Notes: generated from the letters alone by a model not told the origin. A stretch of DNA of 64,000 bases from Luscinia megarhynchos (GCA_034336665.1 CM067576.1:11895385-11959384), one strand, 5' to 3'. Positions 14,501-28,354 are shown, counted from the stretch's first letter. A program made the numbers and translations.

Positions 14501-16745
14501 AAAGGTGTCTGGTAGGGCTTTTTCACCTCCTTGAATTGAGGGATTTGCAGAATTGATAGTTTCCCCTGGGGCCAGCAGTGTTGAGGGAGGGGAGGAGAGT
14601 TTGCTTTTTATCCTATGTATCTGTCATGAAGATAGCATTTAAGCCACCACTCATTCATGCTCTTGAGAGGACTAAGATATTCTCACCTGCTTTGCTTTTT
14701 GGGCAGTTACAGGTTTAGGGAAAATAAGGTTGTTTGGCTAATTTAGGTGCATGGCTCCTTGGATTAGTTCTCTTCAAAAGCTGTACCTTACCTGGGAAAA
14801 ACTCATGAGGTTGTCGTGCTTTCCATAGTGTCTGTACAACATGCTAGGAATTACAGCACCAGGAGTTTTCATCTTTGCAAAAAGTCCTATGCATGCACCG
14901 AAAATCCCACTTAAACTGCTTTTTCCTGCACGAGAGGGAAACTGTGATCCTGCCTTATTTTATGCTCCTTTGTGTATTTGCTATTAGGGTGCTTCTCTCC
15001 CTAAAGTAAACTCAAAAGCTCAATTAGGACACTTAACTCCAGGAGTAGAGCCCTGAAGGAATATGAGGGAGGCAGCCTTCCCTTCTGGGAGGTATTGTAC
15101 CCACAGAAGGGCTATGAGATCAACAGGAAGAATTGCTGCAGAAAAGGGCCCCAAGGATGGCAAGCAACCTGTAGATGTACCTTGAGCAAAGCTTTTCAGT
15201 GTGACATTCCATCCCCACCCTCCCACCACTTCTCACTGCCAGAAATAAAAGCAAAAGAGCCTTCTGGTTCAAGACTTTATTAGAAGTGGTTTGGAACTAT
15301 AAACAAAGATTGCCCTTTTTGATTTCTGCTGTGTTGAGGGAAATACAATAGTGTGATGTAACTATAAAGGGGAGGGTGGCATCAGATGCCAGATTCCATG
15401 ATCTTCCTAGCTGGAACAATATGTAGGCACTGCAGGTTTTGGCTCACTGAGTTGAAAGTGAGATGACTCATGTAAAATCTTAGCCTTAGGAGTCTTGTTC
15501 ATTCTGATAATCAGTAACTTAATTAATGCAAATCTCTGAAAACTAATGAAAAGCAAACAGAAATCTATTTGATTTACCACTCCTGTAACTGACTCTCCTT
15601 GAGTAGGAGCATGATTAGTCAGCTCCACTGCAAGATGCAACAGGCTGGGCTGAGCTTTCAGGAAAGGTGATCACTTAGAGTAATTATGAGACTCTTAGCA
15701 GATAGCAGTCCAAAGACTTATCCACTGATGATAATGAGAGAAATTGATAATCCACTTGTTTTCTTTTTGCTTTAATCTGTGTATGACTCATGGCTAGAGT
15801 GGGCTTTTATGGCAGTTGACCTAAAAATGGTCAACAACTGACCAGGCACATTTACCACCTGTGGTTGAATGGATATTCCCAGAACTGAGTTCTTCCCTGT
15901 GCTGGCTGTTGACTTACTCATTTCCTGGGATTTATCAGTTTCTGATGAAACTAATAGTGGGAGAGGGTGGTATCAGGTCTTGATATGGAAGACTCAATTT
16001 GAATTGCTACTGTAACTAAATTTATTATACTTAGAGGTTTTCCTTAATTTAGTTTTATTTTAAAGCTGCTCTATTGCAAGTTCTTGAGGCTGAGCTGTAT
16101 TCCTCCATTTATAAAGGTAGGGCTTAACTATGGAAAGAGATCTATGAGGTTTCTACTTTAGGTTTGATAGACATCTTTAAAATAATTATTGTTTAGAAGA
16201 CATGTTTTTTTTCAGAAGTATGAAGCATAGTAAAACCTAGGCAGATGATATCACAGAGTAACTGGGTCATTGAAATCACCACATTGGCTCTGGTAGATGC
16301 TTTTTATGTGAGAATTGGTTGTTGACTGATCTTAGCATGAGATTGTTTTTTCTTAAATCCCCACCTTTTTAACCTCTATTTAGCATTTAAGATAAATCAA
16401 ATACATAGCAAGTCTGTACATACCTCAAAGTGTTAAAATGCACTTTGAGGAGTCTGTCCCACCAAACCCTGACAAAAAAAAAAAAGGTAAAAAATTCTTT
16501 TAGTGGTGGAAATGGGGTAAGCATTTCATGGCGTGTAGGAAAGGAACAGTGAAAATTATCCTCTTACAGGAATAATAAATTGTCATCTCTTCTAATGCTC
16601 TTTGCTGCTGCCTCTGTTACTTTGCACAGTTATAAAAGTACAAGATAGACACGATGAGCTTAAAACATTTTGTTGTCTGCGGTCTTTGTGGCTGAGGAAA
16701 GTACATACTGTAGTAGGAAAATATTTCATTCTTCAATGAAGAGTA
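11590..16745. other. Non-coding stretch, nothing recognised
   Basis: Only short unassignable open frames are present. The part at about 13886-14050 has a different, purine-poor look and is open on both strands, but I could not match it to a mitochondrial or other known sequence. No repeat family was recognised. Confidence 0.45.
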
Positions 16746-16842
16746 TAATCACAGAATATCCTGAGTTGGAAGGGACCCACTGAGAACAGCAAAGTCCAGC
16801 TCCTGCACAGGACAGCCCCAAGAATCCCATCATGTGCCTTAC
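16746..16842 (-). mobile_element. CR1 LINE 3' fragment
   Basis: The + strand reads TCACAGAAT, then GAGTTGGAAGGGACCCAC, then AAAGTCCAGCTCCTGCACAGG and the words CCCCAAGAATCCCA. These follow in the order seen in the reverse complement of avian CR1 3' ends, so the element points to the minus strand. Only about 100 bp is recognisable; it is truncated and worn, with no coding capacity. The word order matches the CR1 forms common in songbirds, judged from memory. Confidence 0.8.
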
Positions 16843-16849
16843 ACTTCCC

Positions 16850-19060
16850 TTCCATTAGCCCTTCTTTAGCCATTAACAGGATGGGAAGTTTGCCAGCTCT
16901 GATGCAGAGTCAGAGAACTGCACAAATGACATGGATTTTTCAAGTATTATTTGCAGTTGTTTCTTATGAGGGCCTAGTCCCTCCAAAATATACAACAGCT
17001 CTCACTTCAGTTAGTTTTGCAGATAGCAAAATGTCATGTCTTGTGTGCATCCATCAACTGCAGCACTGCCAGAATACTAATGCAGACAATTCATTTGCTG
17101 AAGTGTTAGGAAACAGTCCCTGGCTCCAGTGTCCTTCATTTTTATTGCCTGTCTTGTTTGGATGCACAATAAGCTTGGGCTTGGCCCCTGTTACCAAATT
17201 ATTGTATGAGGTATTGACTGAGCAAAATGTTCTCCTTTTCCTTCTTTGCTATTACCAAGATAAATTTGGTATGTGTTGAACTTCTGTGCAAGTACTGATA
17301 GGCTTTTTTTTCCCCTGCAAACATCAGTTACCCTGGGATAGATGCTGCAGATAAGAACCTGAGCTGATTAAAAACAGTGGTGCAGAAAAAAATTCAGTAA
17401 TGCAGAAATTGTGTATTTTCTAGGAATAGTTTATTTTTTTTCAGTTATTATCAATGCTTATCACTTTCCACAAGAAATTGATTAGTTTTTAGATAAATAG
17501 AATGACAGTACTGGCTATTCTCTTTGCCTTTGATATATAGATTTCAGAGGTCGTGTATAGTTTTCAAGGAGTTGGAATGGCAATATGTTGCCTTGCCAAA
17601 TGTATTTTGAGTGGTTTTTTGGGGTTTTTTCTGAGTCACAGGCTTTGGGGAAGGAGGACACATCCTTTCAGCTGAAAAATCAAAGGGAATAAGAATGCAC
17701 ATAAAAACTTAAGGTGTGACCCTCAGGATGGATCATGACACAGGGTCCTCCTTTAGTCCCTTTAACACCCCCAAATTACTTATCCAAGGTCTTTCCAGTT
17801 CCTAAGAACTTCAAGTATGGGAATAAACTGTTAAAATCCTCCTTAGGATGGTCATTTATAGCTTGTGGATCAGGAATGCTGCAGGAGAGGAGGGTTTTAA
17901 TGTCACAGTAAAACTCCCTAACAACAATCAAGATGGAGCTTTTAACTGCTGGAATTTGAGCATGGGCTGAGGAAGTTTGGAGAGGTCAGGTCAAATGGGC
18001 AGGAAAAAACCATAGCTGCTTGTAACTCCATGGGACTTACTGATTTTAATGTTCTCCCCTTCTCCCCTCCCTTAGTAAGGGGTGCATAAATAATGCATAG
18101 CAAGTCTTGGGGGTATATTACTGGATAACTAAACTTTTTGCAGTTAATTCTGAGCTAAATAGATAACTTAGTTGTAAAAATTTAACACTGAAAAGTTGAT
18201 GTAAAGCCTTATTCTCAGAATTCAGAAATTCCTTCAGTGGTGCTTGGAATGACCATGATGAAGTAAATGCCTAGTAACTTAAAAAATAGACGTGGATCCA
18301 TTTGGCCCCAGTGCTGTGAATTCTGGGCACTTTATCAGTCTTTCCTGCTGTTTACAGTAGCTGAATTTTGCAGCTCATGTTGAGAAACTTGACTCATTTG
18401 CTGTGAAAAACCAAAACATTTCCATGAGTTATGCCATGCACTCAGTAGGCTCCTAGATGTCCCCAAGTGTGCCATTGACTGAGGTGCAGAGCTTGCATTG
18501 CAGTGTAAGGGTGCACCTCTCTCGTTTGCACATGAGTCAATGTGCAGAATGATACTGCAGGGCATTTCCGAGGCTGTCTGCTGATAACATGGAGCTTTAT
18601 TTACTGCTTCCATTGTGTCCACATCACTGAAACATCCTTGTGGGAGGGACAGGAGACACAGCCGAGCTCTTCCAGCTCTGATCAGGTTGTCCCTGCCCTG
18701 ATTCCCCTTCCAGCCTGGACACCAGCTCCATCTGCCCCCTCTGCTTTTAGCCTTCTGCACAACATTTAACACAGGAACTTTGTTTAGCTTTTGCAATGCC
18801 TTCTCATCTAAAAAAACCCCCATAGATTTTATTCCTGTGAAAAATGGTGTTGATCCAGAAGCTTTTAAGGTTTAGTTGGTGTGATCTGGAGCTTAAAAAT
18901 GCTGTCACAGGACCTTCTCCTCTGTAACTAACAGTATAATTTATGAACTGTTATTAAACTTAGTTTTCACATGGAAAAAAACAAGAAACCGAATCCCAAC
19001 AGCTTCAGAGTTCAAGCAATTGAGTAAAATATAAAAGATAATTTTAATATATAGTCTATG
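16850..19060. other. Non-coding stretch, nothing recognised
   Basis: AT-rich DNA apart from a GC-richer patch near 18640-18740. Open frames here, including a 132-codon + frame at 16881 and a 162-codon minus frame at 18335-18823, have no recognisable family. If the exon at 19153-19400 is real, the minus-strand DNA just below it would be its 3' UTR, with an AATAAA near 19068. Confidence 0.4.
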
Positions 19061-19152
19061 AAAAATTTATTTTTTGACATTTTCTCACTCAGACCAAAAC
19101 ATGCACAGGTCAATTTGAAGAAAGCATTTAGGAGCTGTCTGCCACATGCACT

Positions 19153-19396
19153 CTAGTGATGACTGCAGTGCTGGCAACTCCCATTCCATGGAAGGATCTG
19201 ATCAAATGATCCTCCAAGGGGTGTGCTGCTGATGGTCTGGGCAGTGTCCTTGGATTCCTGCACTGAGCTCTGGCTGTGCTTCTCTGCAGAAGAGTCATTT
19301 GCAATTCTCTCTTCCTTCATCACCTTCAGCAATCTCACCAGTGTTCCAGAATTTTGGCTGTGCTTCATCCTCGTGTCCATTTGTTTTCTTGCAGTC
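19153..19396 (-). CDS. Possible terminal coding exon, unidentified
   Basis: Not recognised. On the minus strand an acceptor-like GTGACAG is followed by a frame open for about 80 codons that ends in TAG at 19153. Codon choice looks like vertebrate coding sequence (many AAG, CTG, AGC, CAG, GAG). The protein is hydrophilic and Lys/Ser/Gln-rich, with KVMKEERIAND and a Cys/His-ending tail. About 85 bases downstream on the minus strand is an AATAAA. This could be the last exon of the same unidentified minus-strand gene as the exons at 28-32 kb, but no continuous splicing path links them. The acceptor's pyrimidine tract is weak, and a chance open frame in a GC-richer patch is a real alternative. Confidence 0.22.
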
Positions 19397-21002
19397 TGTC
19401 ACTTTAATGCATAGCAGTTAATAAAATAACAAAAATGTTAGAAAGAAAAATACAGTATGAGAGAGGTAGGTAGACTTCCCAGCAAAAACTGAAAAATGAA
19501 CTTTAGCAGATTGTAAAACAAACACAACTGCCAGCAGAAAATTGAACAACTACCAGGAACTGGCCAGAGGCATTGAGAGCCGAACTTTCTTTGGTTGTTT
19601 TTGGGAAAGTGTATTTAAACCAGTCACATTAGAGGTAACCAGGTACTTTCTTTCTCACCTGCCCAGAACACAGGGTAGGTGAAACACCAAACACTTGGAT
19701 TGATGGAAGTTGGGAAGATCCTAGATTTCATTGAACTCTTTATGTTCTGTGGTTCCTCACAACTGTGATTTTGACAGATTTAGTGTTCGCCAAAGACACT
19801 TTCACTTTACTTAAATCAAAGTTTGATCCATCTTAGAGCATAAGAACAAACTGAACAAATGCTTTAAGCAATTCAAATTGGCACCAGTATTGTTACAGAC
19901 TAAGCTGAAGGCTCAGTGTGTGCTGAGGTTGGAGTTCATCTTTCCTTCACTCTTCAGGATGAAATATTGCCAGTAAATGCAGAGGCGTGTAGGCTGTGAC
20001 TCAAATGCAACAGTGAAGGGGTAGGTAGGTTAGGAAATTACTTTGAGATAACTTGGAGGTGAAGAACAGTCTGAACTGTTGATTTTGGTGGGTTGGAAAT
20101 TGTGATTTTTTTCAGGTACAAATGGAACAGCAATGCTGGTGATCCACAGGTGGAGCTGTGGCTGCCACAGGTAAGAGCTCCAAGGTTTCAACCTTTAAAC
20201 AGATCAGCAAAGGGAGTTGATCTTGCTGTATTATAAAGTTAAGTAAAATTTCCCATATAGAAAGTTAAATCCTTGGTAGCTTTCAAAAAAACCTGACAGC
20301 TCTTCTGTGGTGTGGTGTAATTGCTTTATGAGAGCTGACACGCTGGCTCTGCAGGAACCAACCTTGTTTTAGAAAAATTGCTGTATATGAATGACATCAA
20401 CTCACTCTTGCTGTGGAATGGATGTCTCAGTGCCTTAATGGATGGAATGTACCAGCAAACAGAGAACAGGGAGAATTATGAGCTTTTATGGTTTTTGTAA
20501 ATATGTGAGCAATATTTTGAAAAGCTAATTTAGTACTCCACTGAATATTGATGTTAGTAGCTTTATTTTAAATCATTCACTTTATTGAAGTAGAAAGTGA
20601 CAAACCATTTAATCTTGAATTGTGCAACAGAAAAAAAACATTATCTAATTTTCATCTCTCTTTTCAACTGTCCTTAAGTCAAATAGTTCAGTGCATGTAT
20701 GTTTGCACCATCCAATCTTATAATCCATTTGAGACAAATAGAAAGCAAAAATGCTTTTATGAGACTTAGTTGTGATGATTGGAGGACCCTGAACTATGGC
20801 AAATTTCTGTGGCTCAACTGAAGTCGGTGTGAAACGGTCAAGGCAGCACTTGATGAAATTTAATTTAACATAGACCTATGCATGTGGAAAGAACTGAGGT
20901 TTTAAATGAGTGAAAATGTTACAGCTGCAAAGCTCTCGTTGGCTGGAAGGTGCAAAGGAAGTTTATATTTGGGAAAGGATAAACAAAGGAGAAAAACTTT
21001 AC

Positions 21003-21110
21003 TCTCTGCCTGTTCTGTAAGGCAGGGCTCTGCCAAACACTGATCCCTCCGTGAGCTGCAGGGGAGGTGCTGCCTGTCTTGAATTTGGCTTCAGATAAAG
21101 TTTGAAGCAT
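21003..21110 (-). CDS. Possible 108-nt coding exon, unidentified
   Basis: Not recognised. On the minus strand a pyrimidine-rich CTCTGCTTCAAG acceptor-like site precedes 36 open codons that end at AGA with GTAAAG as donor. The length is a multiple of three, and phase 0 at both ends matches the candidate exon at 19153-19396. Joined, they would read ...ALQNRQR then TARKQMDTR... Two other frames are also open here, so coding status is weakly supported. It may be chance. Confidence 0.18.
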
Positions 21111-24100
21111 CTTGAAGCAGAGGTTTAATGTCTCACTGCTTTATTTCATACATAACAATGCTGCCATGGAAATTAGAGGCTCAGAATATTCATATGGATG
21201 GGGGTTAAGGTGTTTCTTTGAAACCATCCTCAGCTCTAACTAATGTTTGTGCCAAGATACAGGGACAGAGAAGAAAATTTCCTGGTTTCTTTTTAGCACC
21301 TTCTATGTGGAAAATAATTTGCAGTAATTCATAGTCTTTAAAATTTATTTTGTATTTGTTACTTCTAACTTCAAGTTTAATAGATGTTTATTAAATGTGA
21401 TGATTCAAGTGGTATTATACATTCTTCATGTTAAATATATAAGCTCTATGAACAGTGGAAGTACTGAAGTGATTTCATAGAGATTGGCAGGGTTTTTTTG
21501 AGGTCTTCTCTGATACGGATCACTTTCCAGCCTTTTGAAGGCTGGAGTTCATGGTTTCATTCTGCCATGTCAGGATAGCTGTGGTTTGTGTGAGTCTCCT
21601 CGCATGCATGATAGGCAGAGTGTCATTCCAGCTGAGATAGAAATACTCAAAACCAGGAATATTATTGCCATTTGGCAAGGTCATTGTTAGTGTAGTGAAT
21701 GGATTATAAAATGTGATGCAGAAGAAGTTTCAGAGGATTAACCAAAGTTTTTATCTTGGGATTTGGTGGACTGTGAGAGTAAGTAGATGGCAATTTTATT
21801 GTCAGGCCCAACACAGTGCTAAATGAAGTGTTTAGGTTATTAAAAAATACATCAGTGTGATTGTGTTTATTACCCAAAGGTTTTACTCATTCTCTTGTTT
21901 TGAAGGAGATCTTGGCTCTGGGCAGTGACAAAATTTTGTGTCAATATTCCCTCAAGTTCTGAATCTTAAAGCTTCAAACAAATGAAGAGCCACGATTGCA
22001 AGTCAAACTTGAGTCTCAGACTTCACTGAGATCATAATAGATGTCAGTGGTCACAAGTCACTTTGTGAGATGAACATGGCAATGTAAAACATTCCTAAAG
22101 AATACACAAACTCAAAATTTCTGATGGCAAAACTAGGTTCTGCTTAAGGGACAACAGATGTTTTTTCATCTACTGTAATTCCAGCGTTTAACAATACCCA
22201 AAGAAGAACCAACTACTTGTCTAAGTTTTTGTTATCCTCCAAAGATGAAAAAATAACTTTGAAGCTGGCTCAGGAAAACACAAAATTGGTTTGTATAACA
22301 CTTAGGTAAAATCTACACGGGGCAGCTGTGGTTTTGGACTTTATTTTATCCAACTTCTATTCCACTTTTTCAGTGGGCTGTAAGTGTACAGTGCCACTTG
22401 GGAGGTCTGCTTCCACCTCCTGTCTCTCAAAGTTTAGGTAGGACTTTCTGACCTTTAAGTGCAAACACAAAAAAATTCAAAAAAATATATGGCCACTTCA
22501 AGTACTGGCCCATTTTTATCATTTTCTCTTTGATAGTATAATCTGTCTATTGAATACAAACAAAGTAAGAAGGAATTCTTGAACTCTTAGTGCCACATTA
22601 GCAATAAATAAAAATGTGTTATGAAGAGAGGCAGATCAGTATTTTAAATAAAGGCTGGAAATAAAAATTATTAAGAGTTTACTTATACTGAATTCATAGT
22701 GGTATAACTGCAAAATCTTGAAGCTTGTGGTCTTCAACTTTCAAGCTGAAATAATCTAGGAAAAAATCTAATTTAAATGAAGCTGCCCTTAAGCTATACA
22801 AATAAAAAAACTAAACATCCAAGGCAAAAAACCCAAACAAACTCCAAACCAGAACTCTGAAGGTTGTAGTAATAGTATATCTATATCTAATAGCTACAAG
22901 TTAGGATGTTGTGTCATGTTGTCTAAACTAATAATAATTTTAATAATAAAATGACACTGTGCCTTTTTTTTATTTTTCTATTCCTAAACCCTTCCAGAGG
23001 TGTTAGCAGTGTGCCTAAGTGCTGTTCCCTAGTGATAAATAATGACTGGAAATGTTATTTCTCTACCCATATTAAAAAACTTTTATTAACATTAGTCAAG
23101 AATCTGTTGCTTCAGTGGCAGAAAGTAACTCCAGGTCCAGTGCTAATGATCCACCAGACAAAAAAACCCCAACTCTTCTGATCTCTCCTGAAATAAGCAC
23201 TTGTGTGTTTATCTGTGTTACCTTTTTGTGTACTCGAGTTTGCCTCCCCTTAGGCTACACTCCCACTCACTGAGTCTTATATAAAAGTAACATTTTGGTG
23301 CTTGTTTTCCTGCCCTCTTTGGAGTGGTTCTCATTTCTCTCATGAGCATGACTGGACTGTGTTCAGGTTTGTGTGGGTAATTGTGTTCCAGCAATAAGCT
23401 GTTCTCTCAAAAGTATTATTTCCCTCACTGTTCTCTCAAGAGTGTTATCTTGGGGTTTGTAACCCACTGTTGCCCCTAACTATTGTTCCCTTATTTTGTC
23501 TGAATTCCTGATTAATGGTTTGCAGGAATCTGAACTCATTTCTTAATTCATCCAGACTGGTTATCTGGTTAGTTTTGAATTTTAGTATTGTTCTTTTCAT
23601 TAATTCCAGATATTGCCAGCAGCATGCTTATGAACTATGTTTGATTACATATAATTGGTTGAATGAAAATAAAAATAATTACTGCCTTGAATAATATTGG
23701 AGCTATGTGGAGTTCCAAAGGAAAGATACTGTGTTAGTGGAGCAAGAGGTACCCAGGTGAGTTTTAGGGGCTGTTGGCTTAACTGCACAAGTAAAAACCT
23801 TTAAGTTATATGAAGAATCCATGGGAATTCCAATCCAAGGTGAGTTTCTCAAAAATATTTTGTGCCTTGGTAGCTTATAGACTGTGATGCCCAGGCTGAA
23901 TCTTAGCAGATTTCTCCCTATCTTCAGACAATTTCTCTCTAAAAATACTCTGAATGAAATGGTATTGGAAGAAAACTAATTTCTTGAAGTTTGCAGAGTT
24001 TTTGTGTTTTTGAAGCTCTATTCCATATATCCTTTCTAAAGGATGTGGAGTAGGTGTTTCCCAGTATTCTGTAATTTAGCTGCCATCCCTGAGGGGTGAA

Positions 24101-26819
24101 TTGTCACCATGGAATGTGACACTGGGTTCTGAGTGTGATATTAATTCTGAGTTTAGCAGGCTGCTTCCCTGACAGCTTTTCCCTCTGACAGGATTTCTAG
24201 AGTTCTGAAAAACATCCACGCTTGCTTTGTTGTGGCTTGTACAGCTGTTTGTGATGAGGAAGAGACTTTTTTTTTACTTCAAGCTAATGAGTTAATTAGA
24301 TCTTTAAAATTATTTTCAGCCTGGATTAGTTCATGTCCTGAGGCCACAGGAAGAAGTGCTTAGAAATCAATTTATTGGTTGCTGATTAGCCCACACCCTC
24401 AAGTGTAAGCAAAGTTCACCTATTTACATGTTAGCATGTACTTAGCAAGTTACTCTGTATCCAATTATCCCTCCAACTTTTTTTTTTTTCCTATTAGAGG
24501 ATTTAAGAGAGTTTTCTTCTCTTCCTCCTAAATTCTGAGAATATTGTGCTTGTATTTGTGATTCTGCTAAGGTGCCTTTTGGAAGAATGGATGTTTCCTT
24601 ACCTTTGGGCAAGATTTTCAGTTTAGACCAAGATGTTTTCTCCTGTTAGGTCCCTCAAGGGCTCTTTGCCACACTCTCAGCCCTCACAGTGTGTCAGCCA
24701 CTGGCCCCCAATTTTGCTGCCAGCCCTTTGTTACTGTCTGGTTTTGGTAGTGACAAAACTGCCAACCTTGGCCACATTTCTGTGAAGTGGCTGTAATTCA
24801 GTCTACATGGATAAATGGCCTTTGAAAGAAAAACTGTTTTGAAGCTTTCAACTCTCCCTGGTGGATTTTTCCTCTAACATTCTAATTATCTAAAATAGAC
24901 TAGAAGTGTAAGCATAAAAATAATCCTGTCAGCTCTGAATCCCTGGTTCTCAGGAGTCTCTATGGAGTAGAACAAAATTATTTCTGGATTAAGATCACCT
25001 GAGAATAAAGTTTGATAGAGCTCTTACTGTCTCGAGTTCCCTTGAGTTTTTTTAATTTAAAAAACCCAAAAAAACAAGCATCCTGAATCTGTTACTTTGT
25101 TTTGCTTCTATCAATTTATAGAAATTCAAGAAGAATTTTAGTTGTAGTGGCAACTTGGTAATAACAAATGCAAGGAATAATATTTTCAGATGCCTTTGTT
25201 TCATTTATTGGCATATTTCAAATTGTGACATGTATCAAAGAATGGAGTGATTACAGAAAAGATGGCTAAATACTTCTGCTATAGAGCAAGAACAGAAGCA
25301 TAAATATGTATTTATAGGGTCTCCATATCCCAAAGTGAGCCTTAGACTAAAAAGGTAAAGGAAGTTAGGGAAAGGGGAGGTGTTGGAAGACCAAGGAAAT
25401 GGTTGCAGCAAGCTGCCATGGATCAGGGGAAAAGGAAGCAATTGGCAAGGGATCAAAGTTTCTCAGAAACTGTTAAACTGTCAAAAAACCACAGAAGAAA
25501 TAGTGAGTGTGAATACTTTCAGGGTTTAATATTTTGGGGTGCTTTCTTCTTTGATTTTATGTGTATTCCAAGATAATAAATTTTCTAACTGTGCTGTTTT
25601 ACAGCTACCTTTGGATCTAAGCTTCTTCTATTTCTGGTACAGAGTTGAAGAAAATGAGCTGTAGAGTGTGTGCATCAGTTCTGGGAGACCACAGATGAGC
25701 TGGGTATACTTTGGTAGAGCTCTGTTCTTGTTCATATCTTACATTGAAAAAGATTGTCCTTTTTTGGTTGCATGGATTTGGGTTTTGTTTGTTTCTGTTG
25801 TCTTTTTTTTTCTTTTTTTTTTCCCATTCCCATGGAACACAGGTTTCCAATAGCAGGCTTGGTGTAGCAGCTTAACCAGTTTAGTGTTCTCAAAATTAGT
25901 CTCACCATTACAGTAAACAATAGGGCAATAGAAAACTTTGCAGCACTAGGTGATGAGTATTCATGGCTTGAGAAACACAAGGAAGTCCTACATCTATTAG
26001 AATGTGAAATTGATTGATTGTTCACAACATAATGTTAGAAAAAACCCACCATACTGACCTCTGAATCAGCACAGTGTTATTTAGCAGCAGTGCACTAGTT
26101 AAACTCTCAAGCAGTTAATTAACAGAAACTTTATTTTCCTGTTCAGTGAAATCTAGGATGCTACCATAGAAAATAAATAAATTTGAGCTCAATTTTAGTC
26201 CTCCTTGTTTCAACTGATAACTCAGTGTCTCAAAATTGGTTCTTCATTGTTTTAATCAAGGTTATTTTTTTGATTTCTGCAGGAAATTGCTTTTGGTCCT
26301 GGTATTAAACTGTCAGTGATGTGCTACTTTAGCACTTCATAAAGGAAGTAAACATTTGTCTTGCACTAAGTAGTGAGAGTTTGTGAGTGCCAGCTGGTTC
26401 TTCTGGGCGTTCCTCAGAAAGGAAAGGGAGCTGGAAAGAAACAAATTGCTTTTTTTTTTTTTCTTCCCTTTACTCAAGATGTACCAGTAACACATCCATC
26501 AGTAATTGGAGGAATGTAATGATCTGAGAAATTTGCTACTTTCCCTGACTGCTGAAGCTGACAACATGTGAGGTATCTTAGAGTTGTTTTCTGGTTATGG
26601 AAGCAGGAGTATATTGGCCAGTTATATTGAAATGTAAATGCTGAAACAGTTAAAAAGAAAAATTATCAGTTGTACACACAGTAAATGTTTGGTGCAGGAG
26701 ATGCTCAGCTGTCTGTCATTGACCAAAATATGTGGAGTAAGGAGAGTAGAGGTGCTTGGAGGATCTACAAATACCTCATGTACCTACAGTGTCTGAATTT
26801 GTGACTGTCTCTTACCAAT
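21111..26819. other. Non-coding stretch, nothing recognised
   Basis: AT-rich DNA with homopolymer runs (for example T at 24478-24490 and 25802-25820). No gene, RNA or repeat family was recognised. Open frames are short and overlap on both strands. Confidence 0.5.
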
Positions 26820-27317
26820 TCATGTTTCCCCACTCCCTGTGTATGGTCTTATTCCACAGCAAAAATGAGGGAACTTGTCCTCCCTGGTGAGCACAGAGAG
26901 CAGGACCCACCCTGCAAGGCTGGAAAGTTCCTCAGCTGATAAATCCTGCTGCAGATCTGCAAACAAGTTTTCAGAAAAGATTAGTCTTGCCTCAGCCACA
27001 CCTTTAAAAAGACCACGATCAGCAAATGAAACTGAAGCTCTCAGTGTCCCTTCAGCTGTCACCTTTGGGACACTCAACACCTGCAGTCCCCCCTGTTCAC
27101 CATCTCTGCTGTGGGAGCAAAGGAATTTTGGGCCTGGCATTTCTGGAGCTGCTTTCATGACTGGAGCAGCTTTACTTAGATGGAACACTTGGAGACACTG
27201 ATTTATAGTGTCATTTGTAGGAGCTGAATGACAGTCCACACACTTGAAGCAATAGTTCTTGCTGTCACTTTCCTCTACAATCTGCTGGGATAATTTCTCA
27301 TGCCCAGACTACTGTAT
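26820..27317 (-). CDS. Long minus-strand open frame, possible exon
   Basis: Not recognised. The minus strand is open from a TAG at about 27317 down to the TGA at 26820, about 165 codons in otherwise AT-rich DNA. Near its start is a cysteine-rich patch, KNYCFKCVDCHSAP, with two overlapping CxxC pairs. Further on comes an alternating stretch, TLRASVSFADRGLFKG, that would suit a beta-rich fold. A possible donor (GCAGG then GTGGGT) lies near 26930, and possible acceptors lie at 27310-27320 (CAGTAG). No splice phase joins it cleanly to the exon at 28152-28354. The opposite strand is also open for 108 codons, so GC content may explain part of the length. Confidence 0.25.
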
Positions 27318-27472
27318 AAACATTTTTGATGGGAACATCCATCACTCATTGCTTGTTTAGGTGTTACTAGGCACTAAAAAAAGCAAGCTATTTATTCTAG
27401 TAATTAATTAGAATCTACTTAAATCTTAAAATATTGGAACTTTAATAAAGTTAGTGTGTATCTTGCAGTGTG

Positions 27473-27516
27473 ATATATATATGTATATAAATATATATTA
27501 AAATATATATATATAT
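27473..27516. repeat. (TA)n-rich microsatellite
   Basis: A 44-bp stretch made almost only of TA dinucleotides, with short AAA and TGT interruptions. It is likely length-variable between individuals. Confidence 0.85.
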
Positions 27517-28151
27517 GGTAGTATGGATTTTAACAGCATTTTCCTATCTATAATAATCCAACTGGTTTTAATTTGAAGTTGAAATTTCACTCTATTTCAA
27601 CTTTGAAGTATAGTTTTAGAGTTCCTGTAAGAAGTAATTCCATATGCATTTATTCCATAAATAATACCAGTGATTCTATTAAATATTTAGATTGCATAAA
27701 GTCATCATCATTTGTCCTGAAATTTGATAAGCACATTGAGTGTTTTTTAGTGCAGGAAGGCACAGATATTTTTAAGGAACACTTAGCACAGTTTTACCTT
27801 GTGTGTTCTTTGAAAACATCATTAATGAATACATTTTTTTCAGTAACACAAGAGTTATTATTTGTTAACAAGAAGAAATGAGAATAGTTTGGGCATTGTT
27901 TTAGTATGATTTATTGTTAAGGTTTTTTCCCAAAATGAGAATTCTGCATTATCTCTGAAGTATTTAATGTTTATAATTTCAGATAGTTATTTTTTACTTT
28001 GGAAGTAGTTTAATGCAAAGACATGTGAAAGATAAGCCAAGTCTTCCCTCCTTTCTTGTTAATAACAAAACCAAAGACAACACAAACACTTCCTATTTAA
28101 ACATTCCTTTTGCTGACTGGTTTAGGGGGTGAGGCTGGATACCTTAATGAC

Positions 28152-28354
28152 TTAACAACTGCCTTCAAAAGGGAACTCAAAATATTCTGACAAGTCTGTT
28201 CTCTCTACACTAAGTGTGTGAACCTTGTTCATCCTGGTAATGAATGTTTTCTGTCTAGTCCAGTGAGGATGTTTCTGGAATATTTCCCAATGTTTCTGAT
28301 GCATTTGTGCATTGTTAATAGGAATTGTTTGAGATTTCATATAGGTATTTAAGT
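28152..28354 (-). CDS. Candidate exon 5 of unidentified minus-strand gene
   Basis: Not recognised. The minus strand has an acceptor (GATTTCTGATAAG) ending at 28355, followed by AC then TTA AAT ACC TAT ATG. The AC completes the codon left open by the exon at 28703-28771 (G plus AC gives Asp). The frame then runs to a TAA at 28152. The peptide is basic and aromatic, for example QKHWEIFQKHPHWTRQKTF. Its 3' end is uncertain: it may be terminal (in-frame TAA), or it may splice earlier at AACAAG/GTTCAC near 28224, which is a poor donor. ATTAAA words lie further down on the minus strand. Confidence 0.33.
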
